DNA of 29,753 bases, from positions 8,266 through 38,018 of the forward strand of contig BDDC01000942.1 of NCBI GenBank assembly GCA_001662425.1, written 5' to 3'. Source of the stretch: Chlamydomonas sphaeroides. Taxonomy: Eukaryota > Chlorophyta > Chlorophyceae > Chlamydomonadales > Chlamydomonadaceae. Positions within the stretch are counted from its first letter, which is position 1; every line of letters starts with the position of its first letter. Below the pieces are notes generated by a model. The model searched no databases. It was given only the letters and a program-made list of their open reading frames with translations, and was not told where the DNA came from. This document shows positions 8,930 to 19,801 of the stretch, in pieces. The translations under genes and the position numbers were made by a program.

Positions 8930-11900
8930 TTAGTCCGAGCGGGAGGTCCGCTTCGGCAGCAGCAGCCCCGACCCCTCTCCGCCCCGCTCCTCGTCCTCCA
9001 CGCTCCGCCGCGGCGCCGCCGCGCGCCCCTTCCTCCATGGGCCCCCTGCCGCCGCGCTGCCGCTGCCCTCGCCGCCCACGGCCACGCCGCGGAACACGCG
9101 CGGCGGGCGCTGGTAGCGCCGCAGCAGCAGGCTGCTGGCCACTACGCTGACGGAGGAGAAGGCCATGCACAGGCCCGCCAGCCAGGGCGGCAGCTGCATG
9201 TGGGTCAGCGGGTACAGCACGCCGGCGGCCACGGGTATCATGAGCGTGTTGTAGCCCATGGCCCACAGGTAGTTGAGGCGGATGCGGTTGAAGGTGCGGC
9301 GAGATACGTCCAGCGCCACCAGCACGTCCTGGGGGGTGAGGTTGAGGGGCCGGGGCGGCATGAGGCGGGGAGAAGGTGGCTCGGTGACCGCAGGCACGCG
9401 CACACGCCTTGGGGCCCGGCGCGCAGGAGGAACGTGGCAACCTCGGCAGCAAAACACACGCACGCCAGCGCCTAACCCCAGGGCCCCCCTCCGGGCCCCC
9501 GCCGCCCCCGCACCTCGAGGTCGTCCCGCATCAGGACGTAGTCGGCCGCCTCAATGGCGATGTCGGTGCCGCTGCCGATGGCGACGCCCAGGTCGGCGGC
9601 AGCCAGCGCGGGCGAGTCGTTCACTCCGTCGCCCACCATGGCCACCACACGCCCGCGGGACTGCAGCTCGCGCACCTGAGCCGCGGGGAGGGACGAGGGA
9701 CGAGGGACGAGGGACGAGGGGCAGGGAAGAGTATGGAGGGGTAAAAATGTAATACTGGCGAGAGGGTGTGCCGCCGAGGACGGAGGACGGAGGACGGAGG
9801 GTTGTTGAGGCTTGTTGGGTGGTGTCCTGGCGGCGCGGAGCCAGCCGGCGCAGGCACACGCGTACGGCTGGGCGGCGGGCGGGCCGCGGCCAGCAGGCGC
9901 AGTGCAGCAGGGTGGGTCTCGGGGCCGCACCTTCTGCGCCTTGGTCTTGGGCAGCGTCTCGGCGTGCACCGTGTCGATGTTGAGCTGCGGCAGGTGGGGC
10001 AGAGAGCGCGGCGGCGGCGCAGCACAGACGTCGTCGGGGCCCCGCTGCAGCAGCTGGGCCGCCTCTGCCCCAGTGCACCCCGAGGCCCACGGGCGGCACC
10101 GCCAGCCGCGGGGGTATGACCGCGGTGGTATGACGGGTAGAGGTTGGCAGCCCGGGGGGTGACGGACAGCCTGCCCCTGTTCCCCACGAGGCCCCCCCGC
10201 CCCCGCGCCGCCAGCCCGGGCGCCCCTCCCCCCACCTGCGCCGCCAGCGCGCGCGCGGTGCGCCAGTTGTCTCCCGTGAGCATGACGCAGTCCACGCCCC
10301 GCTGCCGCAGCGCCGCCACCACGCCCGGCGCCTCGGGCTTGAGCGGGTCGGCCACCGCCAGCAGGCCGGCCAGCACGCCGTTGAGCGCCACGTGCACCAC
10401 CTGAGGGGGCGGAGGGGTGCTGGTGGGTATTGACACGGGCAGGGGTTGCGAAAGCAGTGACAGAGCATGGGGGGCAGGCCAGGCCAGGCAGGTTGGTGTG
10501 GCGCAGGCATGGTGTGGTGTGTGGGAGGTGTCGAGGGAGGGAGGCACGGGCTGGCGGCGGAGCGGTGGGCGTGCGAGGGGCGCATCGGGCTGTGGCGCCG
10601 GCAGGCGCTCGCGGCTGGGGCTGCGTTGCGGTGCACAACCGGACCCTGGGGCCGCTCGGCCCCCGGCCCAGCCCACGTCCCACGAGCGCCTCCCGCAACC
10701 CACCGTGTGCCCGCTGCTCTCCAGCGGCGCAACGTACGCCTCCGCCTCCTCCGGCACGCCCACGCCCTCCTGCTGCATCAGCAGCCGGTTGCCCACCGCC
10801 ACCTTGACACAGCCGCCGCGGGTGCCCGGCGGCAGCCGCACGCCGGAAGCGCCGGACGCTCCGCCGCCGGACTTGGCGGCGGCGCCGCCCAGGGCCGCCA
10901 GGTGGTCCGCGTTCACCGCGCACGTGATGCCGACGCCGGGCGCAACCACGACGTCGCTGGCCTTTGGCAGCAGCGCCTCCAGCTCCGCCACGGCGCCGCC
11001 GCAGCTGCGGTCGGCGGCGCTGACCGAGAGGCGCCGCCGCGGGCTCGCGGGCGTGGAGCGGGAGGACAGGTGGGAAGCGGGCAGGCCGCCGTTGCTGTGG
11101 CCGTTGCCGTTGCCGGCGGCGGCGGTGTCGCGGGTGGTGGCGCCGTGCTCGGCCATGATGAGCTGCAGCCTGCGGTGGCGCGGGCGTTGGGGAAAGGCCC
11201 GGGGGTGGAATGGATGGTAGGCAGGGCGTGCGATCGATGCGCGTGGCCGCCAGCACCCAACGCACGCCACGTCTCCCGCACAAGCCGCCCCGCCCCGGGG
11301 GGGGGGCCCACCTGCAGAAGTCCAGGATGGCCTTGGCCAGCGGGTGCTCGCTCGAGCTCTCGGCCGCGCCCACGCAGCGGCACAGCAGCGCCAGGTCGGC
11401 CGCCGCTTCGCCCGGCATGGGCACACAGGCGGGCGCCGGGGAGGGGCCCCCGGGGCCGGCGTGCGGCGCGACGGCCGCCCCTGCGCCCAGCAGCCGCCAG
11501 TCCGTGACGGTCGGCCTGCGGCGGTCGGCAAGCCCGGGGTAGCCCGGGGTCAGCCGCATGCGCTACGCGCCGTGTGTTCCGTATGCGACACGAAGGACGC
11601 GCGTGGGTGCGGGGAAACCGGTGTGGGAGGCAGCTGGCGGCTGCTAGCGATGCAGGTCGACCGGGGCTGCGAGCCCGTGTCGGTGCGGTTTCGCACCTGC
11701 CCTCGGTGAGCGTGCCCGTCTTGTCAAACACCACCGTGTCCACGTGGCTGGCGGCCTGGTGAGGGGAGTGGCAGTGTGAGGGGTCGGAGCCAGGCTTGGC
11801 ACCTTGGCGCCCCTTCCCTCGGCGATGTCCGTGCAATTGCGCTCTGTGGTCTGCTATTCACACAGCGACACATCCTCTTGCCAAGTTATTCCCCCTCCCT

Positions 11901-14900
11901 CAGTAGGACCTACTCGGGCGCGCTGAACCCCAACCAAGCACCGTGCCGCCCCTCTCCCTCGCCTCCTTTCCCCATCATTACCCGCCTCCCCACCCTCACC
12001 TCGAGCGCGTCCGCGCCCTTGATGAGGATGCCCATCTGCGCCGCCACGCCCGTGCCCACCATGACCGCCGTGGGCGTGGCCAGGCCCAGGGCGCAGGGGC
12101 AGGCGATGACGAGCACGGCGATGCCGAACAGCAGCGCAAACAGGAAGGGCGTGTGGCCCTCGGGCAGCCACGTGGTGGGGAACACATCCAGCGTGCCCGC
12201 CACGAACCAGGCGAGCCAGGTGATCAGCGCGGCGGCGATGACGCAGGGCACGAACATAGAGGCCACGCGGTCGGCAAAGGCCTGGGCACGTGAGCACGTG
12301 GGCGGTCGGGCGAACGGGGTTTGGGGGTTTTTGAGTTGCGCGCATGTGCACTCATCGCTAGCCGTGCGCGCCCGCGTGGTTTGATATGAGTTTGAATGGG
12401 GTCCTTGGGACGTCCGAATGCTCTCTGCGAGGCGGGGCCGCCGGCAGCCCCTGCCTGGCCCATGCATGACCTATCCGTCCTGCCGCGACTGCTCCACCCC
12501 TCCCCGTGACTCCTGCACCCGCCGCTCGCCGCCTGCTCCGGCCCCTGCCGCACCTGCACCGGCGCCTTGCTCATCTGCGCGTGCTCCACCAGCCGCACGA
12601 TCTGGCTCAGCACCGTCTCGCTGCCGACCTGGGGCGGGGGCCGAGGAAGGGGGTGCGGGGTTTGGTGGCACAGGTCCGGGGACGGCGAGGGCTGCACCAC
12701 ACGGTTGGCAGCGAACCGCGCACCCTCCACCGCTGCCGGCGGCCCCAACCTGGCATGCATGCATGAGCACCCGCACCACAGCACTGCCTAGCTGCCTAGC
12801 TGCCTAGCGAGGTCCACATGCGGTAGCAGACCCTGTGCCCGCTGCCCCAGGCACACAGGCACACAGGCAAGCAGCCCACCAGCCCCAGCCTGCCCCACCC
12901 GCGTGGCCCGGATCAGCAGCGGGTTGGAGGTGTTGATGGTCCCGCCGATGACCACGTCGCCCGGCACCTTCCAGCGCGGCACGCTCTCGCCCGTGACCAT
13001 GGCCTCGTTCATGTACGACTGGCCGTCGATGATGAGGCCGTCGGTGGGCACCTTGGCGCCCGGCAGCACCTGCCGCGACGCGCGGGCACCGGCACAGCGC
13101 CAGGGCAGAGCTACGTCACGCGGCTGTCCACCGTGGAGGCAAAGGCACCCCGGTTGGCCCCGCGCCAACGGCTAGCTGCGGCGCTCGCTGCAGCCCCCGC
13201 CAAGCAGCCGCCGCGAGGCGCACCTTGAGCACGTCTCCGCGGTGGATGAGCGCGCTGGGCACCTCCCTGCTGTCCAGCACCGCGCCGCTGCCCGGGTCCA
13301 GCGTCACCAGCGTGGCGGTGTCGGGCGCCAGCGCCGCCAGCGCAGCCAGCGCCGCAGAGGTGCGGCCCTGGGCGGGCGGAGGTGGGGAGGGAGGGCGTGT
13401 GAGGAGGGCCGGCAGCCGGCGGCCGGCGGCCAGAGGCGAACGGCGCTCGGTCGGTCCGCCCCGGCTGGGCTCCGGACATCGGGCGGCTCACCTTTGCGGC
13501 GCTCTCCAGGTACTTGCCCAGCAGGATGAAGGTGATGAGCATGGCGCTGGTCTCAAAGAAGTCGGTGGGCACGTAGTCCTTGCTCATGCGGTGCCTGGCA
13601 AGGGATGCGTTTGCAGCCAGGAGATCGTCAGGGAACAGGCGAGGCGTACGGAATCCCTTCAGCTGATTCCAAGGCACGCCAGCCCGGCGGCGCCGGCTCC
13701 ACGGCACGTGCCCCACGCGCGGACGGGTGCCTGCTTGCGCAATCTGTGTGGCCCCTGGGCGCGGTCCAGGCGCCACCGCACCTGTTGAAGTGGTGGAACA
13801 TGATGGAGATGACGGAGTAGGCGTAGGCGGCGGTGGTGCCCAGCGACACCAGCACGTCCATGTTGGCGGTGCCGCGGCGGAGGGCCTGAGGGTTGTGCAG
13901 CGGCGGCGTGGCAGGGAGACTCGGGTAACCGACACACGGGCACTTGAGGCACTCGGGCGCGGCACCGAATAATGCACTACCGGCGCTGAGATCAGCTCAA
14001 GGGCCTGGGTTCAAGGGCATGGGGGCCGAAGGCGCCTAGTGGGGGGCTTCTCCACGCCGACGTGAGCGGCGGGCGAGCCCTGTTGGGTCAGGGGCGCGCG
14101 GCGGCTCACCTTGAAGGCCCCGCGGTGGAAGCGCCAGCCCACCACGAACTGCACGGGGGTGGCCAGCGCCCACTTGACGAGCGCGTTGCAGGGGAAGCCG
14201 AAGATGATGGCGCCCGTGATGGCGGCCGTGCCTGGGGGCCGGGCAGCAGCATGGGCGGCAGACAGTGTGCGATGAGCGAGGCAGGGAGCAGCAGCAGGCG
14301 GTAGGCAGGGTCGTGACGCCGTCAGCACACCCGCCGCCCCGCGACAGCCACACGCATCCGCGACCTTCACAAGCTGCAGCCGGCAGGCCGCATCCGCTGT
14401 GGTACAGGACGGGCAGTACGGATTGCAGGCGCCGTACGAGCGGAACCGTACGGCACTCGTGCTCACCCGGCATCATGGGCAGCACCATGGCCACGAAGAA
14501 CACGGGCACCGTGAACAGCAGGCTGTAGTACAGCAGGCCCCGCCAGTAGCGGACCTCGCGTTCCGCCGCCGCCGCAGCGCCGGTGCTGCCCGGGTCGTCG
14601 GCGGTCTCGCCCGGCCGCAGCAGCCGCGCCGTCAGGCCGACGGCGCCGTCGGCGCCGCCGCCGCCGTCACCCGGGCAGCTCTCGACGGCAGCTATGAGGT
14701 CGCGCGGACCTGATGCAGGGCGTGGTCGTGGAGGGGTAGTGGGTTCATGCGCTGACGTCATGCGGACGGCAGTGTCTGGCCCATTTGCTGCGCGTGACCC
14801 CATTTGCGTCGCTTTCACGCAGCTTCGTGCCCATGGTCTCGGCCTCGACCCAGCCCCGCCGCTGCCCAGCCTTTGAGGCTTGTGCCTGCCCCACCTCCTT

Positions 14901-17350
14901 TCCTGGACCCTCCCGGCCTTCACGCCGATCCCCCAAGCCCCAGCCGGGACTGCCATGCCCCGTCGCCCAGCATCCGGCCTACCGCAGCCCGGTTCCTGAC
15001 CCTGCCCAGCCTCGCGTGGCCCCTCCCACCCACCCCAAGACCACACCCGCTGCCCCGGCCTTACCCGTGGCGTTGGCGTCGTACCACACCTCGGCCATGC
15101 CCGTCATGGCGCTCACGGCCGCACGCGACACGCCCGGCACCCGCCGCAGCGCCGCCTCCACCGCCGTCGACCCCATGCTGGAGGCCAGGCCCGACACCTG
15201 GCGCCGAAAGGCGACACGGAGGCGGCAAGGGTGTTGGGGCGCGTACGCACGGGCAGCTGCTGCCATGCCTGCCCGCAAGCCGAGTGCGCAGCCCCGCGCC
15301 CCCTCGTGTCGCCGGGCCCCGGGCCCTATCGTCGTACCCGCAGCGTGAGCGTCTCCAGGCCGCCGTGCGACAGCATCACGGCCTCGAACCCCGCGTCCTC
15401 CACCGAGGCTATGAGCGTCTCCTGCGGCCAGGCCGAGTGCAGGCGGTGAGCAGCGCGGCCGGGGGTGCGGCCAACACGGCGAGGGAGGCCGCACGGTTTG
15501 CGACGGGAGGAAGGAGGGAGGCCACACAGGAGGAAGGCCACCGGGGGCAACGGCACCGCCACACAGCCCGATGCCGACTTGGTAGCACCAGCAGCACCGA
15601 CAGCACCGGCATCCCCATCCCCATCCCCACACACCCACGCACCGCCTTGACCACGCCCGCGTCGTGGTGCACCTCCACCTCGCCGCTGGCCAGCGCCACC
15701 GCCGCCTTGCTGACGCCCGCCTGGCCCAGCAGCGCCGACTCCACGGCCCCGGTGCAGGCGGCGCACACCATGCCCGTCACGCGCAGCCGGAGCACCTGCG
15801 TAGACGGAGGGGCCAGGGGCGGGCGCCGACGAATGGGTTGGGCAGGGGCAGGGGCAGGGGCGGGCAGGGCGCGGCGAGGCGCGGCCGCGAGGGTCGTGCA
15901 CGGCCGGGAATGTGGGTCGGGCGGAGGTGCCTCACGCCTTCGCACGCTGTGGAACCAGGTGCTTCCCCAGCAGCTTCTCAACATGCGCCTGCCTCGACGC
16001 ACGTCCGCAGGTGCTATGTGAGATGACAGCGCCGTGGGCCCCGACCCGCAGCTTTTCCACTGCCTTGCTAAGCTTCGCTACCGGTACCGGTATCGGCTCC
16101 GCCAGCACACCCGCCGCAAGCGGCTCCGCTCCTGTGCCCGGCGGCGCCCCGGCCAACGTCGGGCAATGCGTCTCGTCGCCTTGCCCCCGACGCCCCCTGC
16201 CTCCTCGGCCCCTTGGCCCCGCTCTGCCTCTCACGCCCCCCGGGGTCCCACCTCCAGCTGCTGCCGCGGCTGCTTGACGCTGATGAGGCCGCCCTCGAAG
16301 CCCGCGTCCTCCACCGCAGCAACCAGCTGGTCGGGCCCCACGGCGCTGTCGTCGAACACCACCTGCAGCCGCGTGGCGAGATAGGGGTAGGGGGCCGGGC
16401 CGGAGTCTGAGGAGAGCGCAGAGCGAGGTAAGGGGCGGGAGAGGACCCCGGCAGGCCAAGGCAAGCCAAGGATGGGCGCGTTGGTCGCGCCCGGCGCCAC
16501 GCCAGCAGCAGCATCGGCGGTGTCAAACCCGATGAGGGGTCGGACGTGCCAGTGGAGGCACCCGGTGTAGCCGTGGCGTCGTGGGGAGGCGCGTGGGTGC
16601 TGGGTGCCATGTGCCGGGGGTTGGGGCGTACCTCGGCGCTCTCCTGCAGGAGTGCTACGCTGACCCGTTTGACGCCGACCACGCCGCTGCGGGTTGGGGC
16701 AAACAGGGCGACCGTTCAACAGAAGGCGGCAGGGTCTTCGTGCCTGCCAGATCACAGCTGAGTGGCCTGCACAGCGAACCTAAGCGAGGCAGAATTTCAA
16801 GGGCAGCAAGCCAGGCGCCGGCAGGGTGCAGGGGCGTGGGCCCCTCCAAGAGGCTGGTCACGTCGCTACAAGCCCACGAGGCAGAGCGAGCCGCTGCCAG
16901 CACGCCAAAGCTGCGAGCCCCCGTCACCGCGACAGGGCAAAAGGCGGCCGCTCGGCGGGCCAACTCCGGTGGTCCTTTGCCGAGGGCGTGTCACAGGTGC
17001 AACCGCAGCGACCCGAGCACCTGCCTGAGGACTCCCTCCACTGCCTTTGAGCAGGCGGCGCATGTCATCCCCTTGACAGAGAGCTACGCACAACACGAGG
17101 GGAAACCCGTTAATTGTGAACTTGCCAGCCCATAGCGGTTCACAGCCGGGCCACCTCCTTTGTGGAATCACCAGCGTACCAGGGCGATCGGCCAGCGCGG
17201 TGCCGACTTGTCGTCCGCGCCATGCTGCTTGTCCAGCGTTGCCAGGCCATACTCTGGCTTGACAGCAGATGACTCTGAGCGATCATCCTTTTCCTTGGCT
17301 GGGAGCTTCTCATACCGAAGCGCGGAGAGCCAAGAGCTGAGTTTCTCCAT
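8930..17350 (-). CDS. Copper-transporting P1B-type ATPase (HMA5/RAN1/CopA family), 22 exons
   Basis: Exons in gene order: 17180-17350, 17013-17083, 16632-16686, 16252-16362, 15643-15795, 15338-15421, 15065-15197, 14467-14709, 14110-14231, 13782-13885, 13492-13594, 13224-13367, 12899-13069, 12554-12628, 12000-12281, 11697-11755, 11312-11515, 10704-11169, 10236-10400, 9931-9984, 9514-9675 and 8930-9328. Sum 3531 nt, 1176 residues. The protein pumps Cu(I) across a membrane using ATP. Metal-binding domains carry GMTCAAC (62-68) and GMVCAAC (144-150); a third (216-260) has GLASSMG instead. Core motifs are TGES (524-527), CPC (641-643, copper site), DKTGT (685-689, phosphorylated Asp), SEHP (about 750-752), TGDN (959-962), GDGVND (1005-1010), NYLWAMGYN (from 1063) and MAFSS. 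Three metal-binding domains before the first helix resemble plant RAN1/HMA5, which load copper proteins in the secretory route. The second donor (GG|GTCGCT) is the weakest junction; the start at 17350 is the first in-frame ATG. Confidence 0.92.
9691..9800. repeat. Heptamer tandem repeats in a copper ATPase intron
   Basis: GGACGAG is repeated four times at 9691-9718, and a related CGGAGGA heptamer runs about three times at 9781-9800. Both lie in the intron 9676-9930, separated by about 60 nt of ordinary sequence. Confidence 0.9.
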
Positions 17351-19801
17351 CTCCCCTGTCGCGTTTGCTCGCCGCCAAGAGGAGAATAGTATAGTTCTCA
17401 AGAGAATAGGTCAACGACGCTGCATCGTTGTGGGGGTGGGCAAGCTTGCGGGGTGCGTGGCCACGCTGCCAGTTTCAGTTCGCGGCGTGAATACAAACCA
17501 AGGTTTCCGATGCGATTATACAACGACAACGCCCAGAGTATGGCGCCTATGCCTCGGGCGCTCAGAGGCAATGGCTGGTTCGCTAGGGGGTGCTCCGAGC
17601 AGCTGCCAGTGGATGCTTGTTGCCTAATGGTCCTCTGCAGTAGAGGCTTTACGCAGAATATCAAACAGACTTCGCTCTGGGCTTGAAGATGTGCGCGGGC
17701 GGCCGCCCTCAACCAACTGCTATGACCACACGACCCGGGGCGGCACATGGAGCCCTCCAACCAGCGCCTGTGCAGGCCTGTGGTATCATGTCACAGAAGG
17801 CACCCACTGCCATGCCCCCTCCTGTCACCTCCTCGCACTCTCCCGCTCCTGCAGCCCTGCTCATGACAACTCAGCCTAGCAGGTGGGCCTCGCAGGTCGC
17901 AGCACTTGCCGGATCAACACGACGCGGCTGGGATTTGGACTGAGCGCCTGCCGGAGGGGCAATGTGATTGCGGCCTCGTGACTGCGCCGGGTCTGACTAG
18001 CAACAGCCGCATCTCGAGGCCCCAGAAGCAGGGTCCACAGCGAGTGAGTGTTGGCTCAGGGAAACCCGAGTGGTACAGTAAACAACCCCATTGGTGGCCG
18101 GCGGCGTTGTATTTGCCACTACCTCCGCGACGGGGTTGGAGAGCGCAGGGTTCGCGGGGATGCCCGCGGCAACACAGCCCTCACAGCACCACGGGGCACC
18201 GCACCTGGCGTCCTGGGATGTTTGGCTGAGGCAGGGATGCAAGAAGCTGTGGCCGCGTCAAAAGGAGCGCCAACCGCAATGACCAGGCGACACAACCCGT
18301 CGGATCTTCGCCGATGCGCCCAAAGGGGACAGCAGGCATGCACGTTAATCTTACAACAGACTCGGGGTTTGCGCTGGCATCGTCACGACACTACTATACA
18401 ACGGACGAACAAATGGCCGCTTGTGAGCACTGCACGGTGAGCACTGCACGAAAGAATACGACGGCGGCGCCGGCCGCAGATGCGGCGCCTCGGCCCGCAC
18501 GCGCCACCCAGCCCATACCACATGCACTACCACCACCGCACAGCGCTGCCCCGGGCCACGCCGCCCGCCATCATGGAACTCGCATGAGGGCGGGCGGCCG
18601 AGTCAACAGTACACCCCACGTCCTGCCGTCAGGTCGCGGCGCACAAAAAGCCGCGGCACGGAGGCCGTGTCCGCCCCGCGGGCGCCAGCCTGCAGCGCGC
18701 AGCCCACCCGTCGCCCAGCCACACCAGGGAAGCCCCCCGGCGCCGTGACACGGGCCTCACCGGGCCACGCACGGGCCAGCGCCGTGCCGGCAGCCCGGCG
18801 GAAGCTGTGCCGTGCCGGTCGCGCGCCGAGGGCTCCTCGGACAGTCCGTCAATTCCCTCGGGCAAGCCCAACCCCAGCCCGCGGCCTAGGTCGCGGCCGC
18901 ATGCGATACACAGCGCCCACAAAGATACACGCCCACGAACGGCAAGCGGCAAGATGGCATGAAGAAACAGTCGGACCACACACATGCGGGGATCGCGGGC
19001 CCGACCCAAGAGCTCGCTACCACGCCCCCGCCGCCAGAGCCGCACTGTGTGCTAATGGAAAGCAGCAGGCAGGGCACCTGCTTCCTTGTCCTCGGCAGCT
19101 AAACAGGCCCTGCCCCCCCCGGGCGCAACAGCAACCCTACACGTGCTGGCAGCGCCCGGTCCAGCATGCTAAAGCCCGCCTCTCGTCACTCGGGCTCCCG
19201 CACTCATCCGGCCGCCTCTCTTCGACGTTTGCAGTCCTCAGCACTCTAGCTCGTCTGCAGCTCTTCCAGGCCCCAGCCCATCCGACCCGGCTCGTTGCGT
19301 GGCCGACGCCCCAGCCATGATGCGACGACGACCTCACGGCTATTCCTCTCACGCCTGTGAACCTGGCGACACGACCACCAACAAATCGTGCAGCCGGCGC
19401 CCATATGGGCGCATGACAAAAGAGCCCCATGACAGTTGCTGGCACACACCAAAACACCGTGCACAAGCGCACATGTGCAGCGCCGGCGCGGCCATCAAGA
19501 CGGCGGCCGGCCGGCTCCGCCGCTGCCCTTGCCAGCACGCCGCACAAACGGACATGGCCGCGGCGGCCAAAACGGCCAGCCCCAGAATACCCACGCGCTC
19601 TCACACCACTCACCCACGCGCACACGCACCGTTATTCGGCTCCGCAGCAGCCCGTCCGGCGGGGCAGCCGCCTGCAGCCCCCCCACCGCGCCCGGGCGCC
19701 GAGTGCAACACAACGCAAGCCAATGGCGAGCAGCCGCGGCCCCACGAACTGGAGCAACCCGGAGCCCGCCGGAGCGTACCGGACCCAGGCCGGTCCGGCG
19801 C
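17351..19801. other. Copper ATPase promoter and likely AP2/ERF 3' UTR, no gene seen
   Basis: This is 2.45 kb with no recognisable coding exons. The right end should be the 5' UTR and promoter of the ATPase, read leftward from 17350. A minus-strand TATAAT lies at 17515-17520, about 165 nt before the ATG. A short motif, GAGAATAG, occurs twice around an inverted repeat (TTCTC..GAGAA) at about 17391-17409. The part next to 19801 should be the 3' UTR of the AP2/ERF gene. Open frames in between have no domains that I recognise. Confidence 0.45.
18351..18355 (-). terminator. Possible polyadenylation signal of the AP2/ERF gene
   Basis: TTACA on the + strand is TGTAA on the minus strand. It lies about 1.45 kb after the AP2/ERF stop codon, which would make a long 3' UTR. 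No nearer copy was noticed. Confidence 0.25.

Noticed and set aside
8284..9150. Plus-strand open frame of 288 codons
   Set aside because: It overlaps the last exon of the copper ATPase on the opposite strand, and the rest is low-complexity Pro, Arg and Ala sequence in the 3' UTR region.
9472..11559. Single 695-codon open frame containing ATPase motifs
   Set aside because: It reads through several introns. Only the blocks around SEHP and GDGVND are in the correct frame; the spliced 22-exon model explains all motifs.
19137..19625. Minus-strand open frame of 162 codons below the AP2/ERF stop
   Set aside because: It has no domain, no supporting splice sites and no conserved motif. It is most likely 3' UTR.
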